Shown in pieces: positions 35,001-46,100 of a stretch of DNA of 64,000 nt; within the stretch, counting starts at the first letter, position 1; each line of letters begins with the position of its first letter. A program made the translations under genes and the position numbers. Source of the stretch: Edaphochlamys debaryana (taxonomy: Eukaryota; Chlorophyta; Chlorophyceae; Chlamydomonadales). Below the pieces are notes generated by a model that saw only the letters and a list, made by a program, of their open reading frames with translations, did not search any database and was not told the DNA's origin. The stretch is taken from positions 1,240,001 to 1,304,000 of the forward strand of contig JAEHOE010000011.1 of NCBI GenBank assembly GCA_016858145.1. Reading direction: 5' to 3'.

Positions 35001-38000
35001 CACATGCGCTGAGCCGTGATGTACGCATTGATCCCACAATCAACGTGTGCACGTACCGAGCGGGTAGCCGTACACCTCGAGCTCCGCAATGTTGAGGTAG
35101 TAGCTCTCGCCCACGTTGTTGTTGTTCTGGAGAACCACGACTCTCCCCGGAACCACCGCGAAGCTCGCCACAAAGGTCTGCCCCAGCGGCCATGTCGTCT
35201 GGGTCCACACCAGCCGGTTTGTGAGCGGCGCAGCGCTCGAGTTGCCAACGCGGAGCTGAGCGTTCCGGATCTGGTCCTGGCAGCAATCCAAGCGATTGAG
35301 GATCCCGAATCCGGTGACGCCGGTCAACGCCAGAAGGTTGACCATGATCCAGGGGGCGCGGTCGTTGAAGCCGGACCGAAACGAGCGGTTGGGTACGGCG
35401 TCGGTTACGTACTGCGGGTTGAAGACCTCCTGAGAGGTGTCCGGGAGCGCAGAGGAGGAGGCGTAGACGGGCTTCCCCTTGGCCACGTTGCTAGGCACCT
35501 TGGAGTCTGCGCGGGGCGGGCATGCAAGCAAAACAGCAATAGCCCGTCTTGTAAGGCTCATCAAGGCGCACGGTAAAGCTCAACAGCCCCCAAGCACCTC
35601 CATGCAGGCCTCCCTGCCCTGGGCCCCCGTCAACATGAAGCGGATGGATGCGGGCCCAGCCTCCAGTCCCTGCCAAGTCCGCTTATGGTACGGCTCACCG
35701 CTCGGTGGCAGGCCGTACACCTCCAGCTCCATGATGTGCAGGAGGTAGTTGTTGGGGTCCGGGTTGAGATTCTGCGTGGGTGCAGCAGCAGCAGCGGCGC
35801 CGCCAGCACATGTCAGCAGACGGGTGTGTCCCTTGGCCAGTGCAGGAAAGCAAGCCTAGCCTGTCCCCTCGTCCCTTCGCCCAGGCAGGTGTGCCACGCC
35901 GCCAGCCCCCGAGCACTCCAGGCCCAGGAGCGTCCAGTGCAGTTCCGGGGCAGGGGTCCCTCCCCCTGGCAAGGACTCCCCTGTCCCCTTGTCTCCACGC
36001 CCCCTCATCCCACCCTCATCCCCTCGTCAACTTTAATTGCTGCCAGTGCCCCACGTCTGCTTGAGTGCCACACCTGCAGCGACACGTAGGTGCCCCACGT
36101 CCTGTAGCCCATGGGCATGACGTAGCTGAAGGCCTGCGTCGTTACGTCCGCGGGCTGCTTCCACACGAGCCGGTTCAGCGAGATGTCGAGGTTGCTGCCG
36201 ACGCGGACCTCGGCAAGTCGCAGCCGCAGCCAATCCTCCTTCGCGACCATGTTGTATATCGCAAAGCCGACAACCAGCGTCGGCTCCGCGAGTTGCACGC
36301 GAAGCCAGGGCTTCCGGTCGCCAATGTTGGTGGCCATGAACTGGCCAGTCCCGTCGACCGCGAGGCCGGGGCCGAAGGAGGTCTGCCCCGCGAGGGCGCC
36401 CCCAGACCAGGTGCTCGACGCCGCCGCGGGGCGGCCGCGAGCCACGTTGCCGTACCGGGGGTCATCTGGGGCAGTACGTACGGCACAGTACGGCAGCACG
36501 TGTGATCGTGGAGGGTAGGCGTGCAGGAAGCAAGGTAAGGGGAGCGGGCAGTACAGCACGGCCTGTGATCAGTCCCCTCTCTATCCCTCCCACCTGGCAC
36601 GGGGGCCGAGAAGAAGGCGGGGCAGAAGGCCACACCGGCGGCGGCGGGGAACTCAACGGCGCAGTTGTTGCCGGATCGGATGAGGCCCGACTGCGTGCCG
36701 TTGGCGGACAGGCAGGTCCCTGCCGGTAGGAAACAAACAAGAGGCTTGCAATCAGGGTCGCTGACCTAGCTGACCCCTGAGCCTAGGCCCAGCTGGTCAC
36801 CCCCGCTCCACAGCAAGGCCCTGCGCCCACCCGAAACCCGCCGCATCCCGCACCAACAGTCACTCACAGTCCGTTCCGGCCCCCACTTGATACCAAGACA
36901 CCCCAGCCTAGCCTAGCCCAGCCCCAGCTGATCCAGCCCGCACCGCCAGCCACCCACAGTCCGGCAGTCCGTCGCCGTCGCAGTCGAGCTGCTGCACCAG
37001 GAAGCCGGGGCCCGAGCAGAAGGTGGCGGGACGGGTGCAGCCTGGCGGGGGCAGGGGCAGGTCGTCGCACAGAGCGGGCGGAGGTGGGGGCCCTGCATGT
37101 CGAAGAGAAGCGAAGGCAAAGGTGGCGCTCACCGCAGTTGCTATAGGCCGGGAAGTAGCTATAGCCCTGTGGATGGGGTTCATGTGGCAAGGGGGCGCGT
37201 GTTACAGCTCAAGTGCAAGTCCAAGCCGAATGGTCGATCGGGTTAAGGCGGCGCGGCGGCACCATGTGACTGGGGCGCATGGGGCCTGCCTGCGCCGCTG
37301 ATGTCCCCAATCGACTACACGATCGATCTCCCGTGAACTCGGCGCCCACGCACCGCCGCAGGGCAGGTGCAGCTGTACCCCGGGCCCGTGGTGGTAGCGT
37401 TGGTCACAATGTTGGTGCACCGGGAGGAGCCGCCGCAGGGGTTCTTCGTTGCGCCCGTGGCACACCTGCAAGGGAGTGGCCGCAAGGCCAGGGTCTCGAC
37501 GAGCCCAGACCAGCCTCACACCACACCCGCGGCTGCCCCCCGGCCTGACCCTGACCCTCGTTCCCTGAGGCAAATGACAGCCAAGCGCATCTGCACTGGG
37601 CACCCAACAACAGGGCGAGACGCAAGCCTCCAGCCCCTCTCGCTCACTCGTCGGTGTCGCGGCAAGCCCCGTTCACCAGGACCATGCCCGGACGGCAGGT
37701 GCACACGAAGGCGCCAACGGTGTTGGTGCAGTTGGCCGTTCCGCAGTTGTGCGTGCCGAGAAGGCACCTGCGAAGGAGGGGCCACGAGTCCGGCAGAGTA
37801 CGGTGAGCACAAAAGCAGCGTCGTTCTTGAGGGCTGGTCGGAGCGTTCTGCGCTTAGACCTCCTCGAAGGGGTCCCTCATCGTAGCCACCGATGACTGTG
37901 TTGAAACCTGCCGCTTGGCGTGGGGTCCCTTGCAAGAAAGGCCGTGATGGGTCCCTCTGTTACCGAAATGGGTTCAGCGCAAGAGCCTGGCTTGCTCACT

Positions 38001-41000
38001 CGTTCACGTCGTCACACTTCTTGGTGGTGGGGTTGTACGTGAACCCGTTGGGGCAGGTGCAGCCAAAGCGGGTGGCGTTCACGTAGTTGACGCAGATGCC
38101 CTCGCCGCAGGGAGGAGGGACGGCGGCGCACCTGTTCGGGGCCGGGGGAATGGGAGCAATCAGTACATTATGAGCCCCCTCGCCACTCCGCTCCCTGTCT
38201 CCGGCTCCTTGCTTGCGGGGCCCCCGGACCCAGTAGCCTACTCGTTCTCGTCCTTGCAGATCTTGTTTGTGTAGTCGAACCACTGCCCAGCGGTCTTGCA
38301 CCTGCAACACACGCACCACAGCGGCAGGATCTTGATTGGCGTCGGCAGGAGCAGGCACGAGCGAGGGGCGGCGGTGCGCGTCTGGAGCCAGGGTGCCGGC
38401 AGTGCATGCGCTGGGCTGTCGGCAAGGCAGGAGTCGCGCTGGGGGATCGGCAGGTACCGCGCTGCCATTCGTTCCAGGTCACAGCGGGTGCCATCGACCG
38501 CTGCTGCATGCGCTTACGTGCACTTGAAACCCGCGGGAAACTCGGTGCAGGTGGCCACGGTACCGCAAGGGGCCGTGGAGCAGTACGTAGTCACAGGGCA
38601 GGCCGGGCACGCTGCGACCGGCGGGTGAGTGTCAGGGCAGAGCGGCAGGTGGGCCATGCACCGAAAGGAGCATTACCGTACTCATGCACCGTACGTACGG
38701 CATACGACAAGTTGAGTAGTTCACGAGCATCTCAGTAGCTCTGCACCCGGCCTTGCAAGCCAGCCAGCACCACCCGGCCCGCCGCATTCAGCGGCCCGCT
38801 GCAGCTAGCGCACCGCAGTCGTTGGGCGTTGCGCTGTAGGTCCCTCGGGCGCAGGTGCAGTTGTAGCCCTTTTGTGTGGCCCCCAGCGCCGTTGTGGCGG
38901 CGTTGATGTTGACACAGCGGGAGGAGCCGCCACAAGGTGGCGTGTAGCGCTGGCACCTGCGCGCGCGCACAAGGCAGCCGCCAGTTGGTCAGTGGGCCGC
39001 GGGCGTCAAGCAGCTCTTGGCATGAGCACAGCAGCTAGCACAGGCCGCGTGGAGCTGCTGAGGAGGAGGCAAGCAGGTGTGGTACGTAGCTTGCGAGGCC
39101 TGATCGGGCACCCCCCTGCACCTTCCCCCAGGGCCTTTGCAGCGGCCGGCTCGCTCACTCGGCCATGTCAGCGCACGTTGCGCCGTTGAAGAAGAGCCCG
39201 TTGGCGCAGGTGCAGCGGAAGCTGCCCTGTGGGGTGGGTGTGGGGGTGCAAGCGGGGAGTGGTGCGATGGGGCCCGGTACCGGGTTAGCTTACGCCTTGA
39301 TACTGCCAGACGCTAGTCATCTGATCCCGGGCACATTCTTGGTTGGCCAGCCCTACCCGCACGCCCCGACCGCGCCGGTGGCCTGCCGTGCAAGCAGCCG
39401 ACCGCACTCACTGGGGTATTGGTGCAGTTGCCCTTGCCACACGGTCTCGAGGCACACCTGCAGCGGCGGCGGACGTGGGGTCGAGCCAGCCAGGGCCCAT
39501 CCTTCCTCCGAGCCCGCTCGCTCCGTCCGCAGAGCGGACCGGATGCTTCGCTTGTGATCTATGTTACCCTGGAGCAACATCGATGTATAGCGGCAACCTG
39601 AGTTGCTAGTCCCGATTCACAGCAGATGCTATCCGCCCAACCTTCCCCCTGCTCCCAGCAGGCCCCCACCCACTCGTCCACATCGACACACGACCGCGTC
39701 AGGAGGTCGAAGCGGTACCCCGCCTTGCAGGCGCAGCGGATGCCCGAGGCCGTTGTGGAGTCGGGGACGCAGGGGGCCGTGCCGCACACGCCCGAGGCAC
39801 ACCTAGCGGCGAGGGGAATTCGGCAAGGAGGTGGATAACCTTAAGGCAGAGCACAGGGACACCCAGAGTGTGGGTCTCTCGGCATGCTTTGGGACGGCTC
39901 GGCGGCGTCCCCAGACTCCGCATGGACGTCAGGACCTGTCGGCGCCAGCTAGGTCAGATGGAGAGATCAGGGCGGGTGTCATGCCGGGCCGGGGCGGCGT
40001 CCCCGCCGTCAGGCGCGCACGCTCCGCGCCCTCGCCCTCCCAGTCACGCACAGACTCACGTCTCGTTGAGGCATGTGTTACTGGCGTAGTTGTAGAACCG
40101 CCCCTCGGGGCACAGACACCTGCATGCATGCGCGCAGGCGCGGAAGCAGCCGGGTGTGTGTGGTGGGATACGGTTCGATGCGGCGCCAGGACCGGACCTG
40201 AGCAGACGCCCTTACACCAACCATGGAGCGAGTCCAGCAGACGCGTGCACCCGGAGTAGCTAGTGCGCCCCCGGGTATCGGGGTCTGGACCGGCACCAGC
40301 CCACATTTGCACTCTGGGTGCGCCCCCGGTATCGGGGTCTGTTGCCGTGCACCCACACTCCCCGCTCACCGGTAGCCCAGCCATTGGTCCTGACAGACGG
40401 CCCCACCGCCGCACGGCCGAGCACTGCAGTCCGGAGGGCCTGTGGAGGAGGCGTGTGGCAGGGCGGAGGCGGATTTGTGCACACGATCCAGCAAGGTTAG
40501 GAGACTTTGTCCAGGACGCTAGAGGCACCTCACCGGCGCACCCGACACCCACTCTTCACACCCCTGGCCGTACACACGGGTTAAAGGGCCGTAAACCGAG
40601 CAACCGCCTGTGCACGAGCTGCCCAAACCTCCACCATGGCCCTAGCTACCCACCCTTGGCAATGCACGTGCACGTGCCCAGATCCCCAGGGTACGGCAGG
40701 TTTCGCTGGTCCGTGAAGACGTTGCCGCCTGCCGTACATGTGTTGTAGTCGTACTTCCCCGACTGCCACATGTTGGTCCAATCCACGCGGCTCGTGTCAC
40801 GGCACGTGTACAGGTTCGCGCCTGGAAGCAGCAGTCAGGAGGGGCACACCGTCAGCAGTTTATCACCATCCGTTGTGCTGCTTCCGCGTACGTATCTCGC
40901 GGTCAGTTCTATCCTGCAAGCCTGCACGACCACAACTGGCTCATCAGCACACCCCCGCCGGACCGTGTCGGCCGTACGTTGGCGGCGGTGCCCGTTCCGT

Positions 41001-42600
41001 CCGCCCCGGGGCCCCCGGCCCACGGCCCTGCTGCCAAACGCGCTCAACTGATGGTGCTGCGGACCCAGAGGCACACGCCGGGGTTGGGGACCACGGTGGC
41101 GACCGCGCCCTTGAGGTACCCGATGTTGTTGAAACCCTGCACGAAAATCGAGGTGGAACGGAGGGATGAGAAGTCGACATCCAACTTGCACATCCTTCCT
41201 CCTCATCTGCTGCTGATGTTGCGCCGCAGGTCAGGACCATATAACTATCCGCCGGCGGCTTTCCGCCGGTATTAGAGCAGTCAGTGAGACTACGAGACCC
41301 AGCAGCGCGCCCTGGCATACCGCCATACCTGGCAGGTTGTGGGCGCCAAGTTGCACTTCCGCAAGGCCTCGGTCTCGTTAACGGAGGGCTGGGCATACAG
41401 GTTATAGCCGTTGACGTCATAGTCCGTCCACGCCACAAAGCCCGCGTAGCTCTTGCAGACTGTCGGGCATGAGCAAGATGGTAGGGGGGGCGTAGGGCGT
41501 GCCACCAGTGTGAGTCAGCGCGCCTGATACCATGGGCGGCGGCAGCGCGGTACTTCTGCGGGAATCCTCGCTCACGATCCTCCCGTGCAATGCGCCACTC
41601 AACTGGTCTTGTCCCGAATGTACAGACACGAGCCGTTAGCCGGGTTTGCCGTACGCATGTCGGAATAGTACCAACCGTCACCGGTCACGCCCCTGAATGA
41701 GCACAATGAACAGGGCAGAAGAGCAGTCAGCAGGGCGCGAGGGCGGGCCTTGGGTGCAAGGCGCCCGGGACCTGGCTAGTACGGCAAGCGTGCCGTACAT
41801 CTTCAGCAGCCGCAAGCACAAAGGGCACTCCCTCGGAACGCCTTGGGTGTCAGCATTCTGTGCACTAGGCTGTTCACGTGAGCCTGCACATTCCTGCTTC
41901 GCCGGGGGAGCCCCCAGCACCCCAACGCCCGAGCCCCCACACGGTGGCGACCGCTTGCCTGCACCGCGCATCCAGGTTGCACCGCCGTACAGCGTCCGCG
42001 GCGCTGGTCCCCTGCGCCAGGCCGCCGTAGTTGTTGTCCCAGTCGGGCCACGTGACGTATCCGGTGAAGTCGGGGCACGCTGGGGTTGGGGGTGGAGAGG
42101 GCATGGGCGGGTGGTTGGGTGAAAGGGTGTGCGTGTTGGGGGTGCCCCAGCACTTGACACGGATCAAAAATATGCCCCTCAGCATGTTAAGGCAGGGGCC
42201 GTGATAGAGACCAGCAGCCGTAGGCTTGCTTCCCCGCCCCAATCGAGCACTGGCACACAGAGGTCGAGAGGCAACGACGGCACGGCACGGCACGCGGCGA
42301 AGGTGCTGGTAGGCACGCCCGCCCTTGCGCCCGCCTGACTCGGTCTGTTACGTGCCACCCCTCTGACCCTTTCACCCTTGCTCGACCGGGCTCCCAAAGG
42401 CCCTGTGCAGGTCCGACCGGGCCCCAGCTCCGGTAGGCCGGCGCGAAACTAGGCCTGGTCACCCATCCCACAGGCGCTGCGAACGAGAGCCGCGGGTTTT
42501 AGTCCAGCTCACCGGCTAGACTCCCGACCGTCGTCAATGCTAGCATCAAAATGGCGGCTCCCGGGAGTGGTCGCCCGAGCCGTGGCTTCCGCATGTCCAT
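27122..42600 (-). CDS. Giant secreted modular matrix protein (PAN, EGF, F5/8C, LamG, WSC)
   Basis: Forty-two exons in coding order: 42513-42600, 41959-42079, 41604-41692, 41329-41459, 41049-41136, 40654-40821, 40370-40439, 40060-40119, 39674-39802, 39412-39457, 39159-39226, 38814-38956, 38518-38611, 38242-38301, 38000-38131, 37648-37767, 37354-37465, 37133-37166, 36958-37092, 36594-36719, 36074-36465, 35699-35771, 35057-35506, 34753-34886, 33955-34621, 33604-33778, 32835-33379, 32537-32653, 32223-32396, 32075-32116, 31807-31908, 30909-31564, 30654-30741, 30003-30496, 29671-29847, 29191-29278, 28910-29053, 28469-28717, 28226-28343, 27863-28008, 27544-27620, 27122-27355. Phases agree throughout; 2451 residues. 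The start ATG at 42600 follows an in-frame TAA three codons upstream and opens a signal peptide (MDMRKPR, then AAILMLALTTVGSLA). There is no C-terminal membrane segment, and the end is basic and Cys-containing. I infer a secreted cell-wall or matrix glycoprotein with several carbohydrate-binding folds. Introns 2 and 24 have GC donors. Some small exons could be mis-joined, but the module order is firm. Confidence 0.88.
29191..30496 (-). other. LamG-like lectin module D
   Basis: Residues about 1877-2129, three exons. It starts NDLKPEAGHFDASRGVTKL and ends VYSRALTPAGLEAL then HYAPRFGWD, the signature shared by modules A-D. The fold is most like the concanavalin-type jelly-roll (LamG-like) domain. 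It probably binds glycans or proteins. Confidence 0.75.
29416..29638 (+). mobile_element. Dispersed intronic element, copy B, with 17-bp flanking repeats
   Basis: The core 29433-29621 matches copy A at 12735-12916 in reverse orientation. TGCCTATGTGGGGTGTG occurs at both ends (29416-29432 and 29622-29638), like a target-site duplication. It lies in the intron 29279-29670 of the matrix gene. Confidence 0.75.
30654..31564 (-). other. LamG-like lectin module C
   Basis: Residues about 1629-1876. Starts LDLKPECAHFDAGRGVTATG, contains AAFSIVVIGYQQ and VRQPGGTAGAYYRN, and ends VVLVYNRALTLDHLDAIYRS. It is paralogous to modules A, B and D. Confidence 0.78.
31807..32116 (-). other. EGF-like unit between WSC and LamG C
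   Basis: Two short exons encode NPCHTNPCPGDPRAVC then QDCSQCQAGTIKNAFGIC, with paired Cys spacing like the EGF-like unit at 28910-29053. Both have the DCxxCQAG core. Confidence 0.72.
32223..32653 (-). other. WSC domain
   Basis: Residues about 1484-1580. Two exons with the eight-Cys WSC layout: FLGCFTAPLQ, ALCDSLARDKGLRVFALNN, RNCFGGFDEA, then CAVPCSGDAEATCGG and an NSVYRV end. WSC domains bind glycans in wall sensors and secreted enzymes. Confidence 0.85.
32835..33778 (-). other. LamG-like lectin module B
   Basis: Residues about 1244-1483. Starts LYLRPDAANFDAARGLQL, contains AAFTIVTISQQQ and RKPGGTTGALFRGG, and ends VVLVYNRALTRQQVTALHRF then YAPRFGW. Confidence 0.8.
33955..34886 (-). other. 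LamG-like lectin module A
   Basis: Residues about 977-1243. Starts LDLRPESGHFDASSGI and ends AVLVYNKALTSQQISAVYRS then YAPRFGW. The intron inside it has a GC donor (CAG/GCGAGC at 34752). Confidence 0.8.
35057..35506 (-). other. F5/8C (discoidin-like) domain 2
   Basis: Residues about 827-976, one exon. It opens NVAKGKPVYASSSALPD, the N-A-x-G-K-P entry motif of galactose-binding-like F5/8C domains, with PWIMVNL in the core and LNIAELEVYG as the closing strand. Confidence 0.85.
35699..36465 (-). other. F5/8C (discoidin-like) domain 1
   Basis: Residues about 672-826, two exons. Opens GNVARGRPAAASSTW, with DRKPWLRVQL in the core and HIMELEVYGLP as the closing strand. It is paralogous to the next domain. 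Confidence 0.85.
37354..40439 (-). other. Tandem EGF / calcium-binding EGF array
   Basis: Residues about 229-573, encoded by eleven short exons. Several repeats carry the D-x-[DN]-E-C calcium-binding start: DVDEC, DENEC, DVNEC and DTDEC. Repeats end in CTCP, CTCK, CACK or CTCA pairs. The intron usually falls inside the Glu codon (GA/G) just before the first Cys. Such arrays act as rigid spacers and protein-binding rods. Confidence 0.88.
41049..42079 (-). other. Two PAN/Apple-like modules at the N terminus
   Basis: Residues about 30-172. The repeats share a CPDFTGYVTW / CKSYAGFVAWTDYD opening, a CNL-x(2-4)-C helix motif, a GFNNIGYLKG or TGDGWYYSD strand, and a Gly-x-CL[WY] end. Family assignment (PAN_4-like) is by pattern only. 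Confidence 0.65.
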
Positions 42601-43153
42601 GTCCACCAGTTAATTGGGCCGGGGTGAGCTGTGGACCTCCAAGCCAGAGTGCCAAGGCGAGTGCACGATCAATAAGGACGCAGATGGCTAAGGGGCTCTT
42701 GCGCCGCTCTGTTTGTTCATTACAGAGGATACCAAGCGACTCTCCGTATTGTCGCGTGCATCTGAATCAGGTAGTACTTCAAGCTATCTTTGCTGCTAAG
42801 TATAGTATAGGTCGGGCTGTGAAGTCCCGTAGAGGAATGTCGCCATTCGTCCGACACCCGGGAATTTGACGAAACTCAACACCAACAAGTCCACAAGCAA
42901 CTCACATGCGTAGGTATAGCGAACATAGGTCTGCAACTGTGACCGAGCGCTCCCTCGTCGACGAAAAGGTCAAAGAGTTAGGAGCATGCACGGCGTGAGA
43001 ACGCGGGCGCTGCCGCTGAGGGCACATCCTCTTCGATAGGGCACCAGGGAGGCGGAGCTGTACAGGATATGAGCAGTCCTATCGGCTGCGCTGGTGAGTG
43101 CGATGCCCCCCGCCAAAGCCAGGGCCTCGCTCTCCTGTCCGTCCTTTGCAACG
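42601..43153. promoter_or_regulatory. Bidirectional region between matrix gene (-) and beta-helix gene (+)
   Basis: The ATGs at 42600 (-) and 43154 (+) are 553 bp apart. Both start codons open signal peptides. The region must carry both promoters and 5' UTRs and shows no coding exon. A shared promoter would co-express two surface proteins. Confidence 0.6.
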
Positions 43154-46100
43154 ATGCGTGACGTCACGCAATTGTTCTTGCTCGCAGTTACAGTTCTTGT
43201 GCTGCTCGCGTATGGGGTTTCCGTGCGAGGCGAGACAGGTGCGCTTCGTGGTCCGGCGTTCCGCACCACGGGGGTCAAGGGGAACCAGGTGGCGCTCGGC
43301 GAGGGGATCACGGCAGCTTTCCCCAAATGGATGCCGGGGAGGCGCGTAGGTGGAATTGAAGGAGCACTGCACTCCGTCCAGCTAGCATGCTGCCACGGGT
43401 GCCGACAGGGGTGCCGGTACTAGCTCCGGGCACGCCAGTAGGCTGCGCCAAACGCGGTAGAAGCCAGGGCTCATGCAGCCATTACCGTATCAAGAAGCGT
43501 CTCTGGGGCCACCAAACAGGTCCTGGGCTGCTCGGCCCATCGGAGGCTGGGGGTCCTGCCCCAGCCCGCTCGGTACGCCGCCGGAAGCTTAATCTCTACA
43601 CCCTCTGTCCCTGACCCACCCCGCAGGACCAGACTCCACGTTGGATGCCATCCCGCCGGAATGGAGCCACACGTGTTCCCTCACCCTCGTGGGCAGCAGC
43701 ACGGGGCTGCCGTACAGGCTGCACTGCTGGGCCTCAGCCTCCTCGGGCGAGCCCGGCAGCCCACAGTCATCCCTCGCAGCATCGGTATCCGTCAGCCTCG
43801 GTGGCGCGCTAGCGGCAGCGGCGGCTGACGGCAACGTGGACCTAACGGGTGTGTCCGTGCTCGAAGATGGACGGGCGTCGTCTGCAGCGGCGCTGGCGGC
43901 CGATCCGCCCCTCGAGGACTGGGGCATCACGTTTTGGTCCGTGCCCCACCTGCGCATTTTGGACTCGATGGTGTCGGACCTGCCGCTCAGCACCCCAGCG
44001 GCGCTACTTCACTTTGTCGGGTGCAGCTACGTAACTTTTGACAACGTGACGCTCGAACGCCTGGCCGGGTTTCCGGTCGCGGAGGCCTCAGACGCGGACT
44101 ATGATTACAGTTACATGCCGCCGCCAGCTGCCGAGGTGTTCAGCTCACCCCCGGCGTACGGCGGACCGCTGGGAAGCCCTCCGCCGCCGGCCTACGGCGG
44201 GCCGCGGAGCCCACCGGGAGAGGAGGGAGGCGCCACAGCGCCACCGGAGGGTGCCGATTCGGCAAGCCTGCCGCCGCCGGCAGCGCCGTCGGATGAGGGC
44301 GCGTCGCCGCCCCTGGTGGAGCAGCAGCAGCTGCTGCCCCTGGTGACCAGCGGCGCAATCCACGTGGAAGGCTGCCTGGGCGTAGCGTTCCTCAATTCTC
44401 GATGTTCTGACGTCAGCGATGCGTACGGCTGGGCGTGCCTCTACATCCAGACCAGCAGCCCCCAGGAAGCCGAATCGTCGGCCCAGCCCACCAGCCTCCG
44501 CATCACCAACAGCACCTTCAAAGGCAACCAAGTGTCCGGCGCTGGCGTGGACGCGCTCAGCGCCTGTACGACTCCCGATGCGTACGGCGGCTACGGTGCC
44601 GTACTGCTGGCTGCCGTACGCGATGCCGACGTGTCGGTTACGGACAGCGCGTTCGCCAACAACACGGGCGGCTGCGGCTCGGCGCTGGCGGCGGTGGGGG
44701 GCCTGGGCGAGGCGGCGGTTGGCACCGTGGCGCTCTCGTTCACGCGCGCGAGCGTGACCGACAGCTCCGCCGCGCAGGCGGGGGCCATCTACACCAACGC
44801 CAGTCTGACGCGGCTGCAGCTGTCGGACAGCAGCCGCCTCGACGGCAACGTCGCGCGCCTGCGCGGCGGTGCCGTGCTGGTGACGTCCGGGGACCTGACG
44901 GACCTGGAGCTGACGGGTGGCAGCAGCATCTCACAAAACGCGGCGCTGCGGCGGGGCGGCGGCGCTTTCATGGTCTACTCTGGGGCCATCACGGGGCAGG
45001 TGCTGCTAACAGGGGGCAGCAGCCTGTCTTACAACAACGCCTCGACCGACGCTGGCGCGCTCTACGTGGAGCTGTCCGTACGGCAGATCACCATCGCTAA
45101 TGGCAGCTCGGTGGACGGCAATTCCGCGCTGGGCGGCAGCGGCGGTATGGCGTTCATCGCCGGCGGTGTGGGCAGCCTCGTGATTGCGAATGGCAGCAGC
45201 GTGTCCGGAAACCAGGCCGCGAATGGCGACGGGGGCAGCTATGGAGGCGCTGTGTACATTGGCGGCTCCATTGCTGCGCTAATAATCGCCAACAGCAGCT
45301 CTGTGGCGGGCAACCAGGCTGACGTGGCAGCCAATGGCAACGGCGGGGCGGTGTACGTCGAGGGCAGCCTGACGGAGCTGACGGTCGCCAATGCCAGCCG
45401 CGTGGAGTCCAACGTCGCTGGGGCGGACGGCGGGGGGGTATACTGCTTCCAGGCCCTCAGCGCCCTGACCGTCAGCAACGGTGCGTGGCCGGGCACTGCG
45501 GGGTGGGGCCGGGCTACGGACCCAACGTGGGAGCTGTGTGCAGGCAACGTGAACTGAACATGTGTGGGTAGGGACAACCCTTTTCCATGGGGACGTATGC
45601 CCACTCGAGGCAGTGGTTGCTCAAGAGCCCACATTCTATCCAAATGTCTTGCAGGGAGCTCGCTCAGCCGCAACACCGCCGGCATGGCCTGGGCCAACGC
45701 CCTGGGGGGTGCCGTCACCGCGGCGGACTACGGATCCGTCCGTGTGACAGCAAACAGCAGCCTGTCGTACAACAGCGCCAATCAGGGCGGCGCGCTGCAC
45801 GCGCGTTGCCGTACCATCACGCTGAATGCCAGCACCTGCCCGTACGGCAACGGCGGCATCGGAGTGCTTGCCATCAGCGGGGGCAGTAGCATGTCACACA
45901 ACCGTGCGCTCAGCTGGGGAGGTGCTGTCATGACATGGGGCAATATCAGCTACTTCCTCATCACCGACAACAGCTCGGTTGACAATAACGTCGCGGCCGA
46001 TGGTGGCGCAGTGTCGGCGCGCGGCAACATCGATGCGTGGGTCGTTACAAACGGCAGCCGGGTCTCAAGCAATAGCGCGAAAGGCTATGGCGGTGCGGCG

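Noticed and set aside
42970..43372. Open frames on the - strand near the divergent promoter as upstream exons of the matrix gene
   Set aside because: They are antisense to exon 1 of the + gene (43154-43238); the matrix gene already has a signal peptide start at 42600 preceded by an in-frame TAA.
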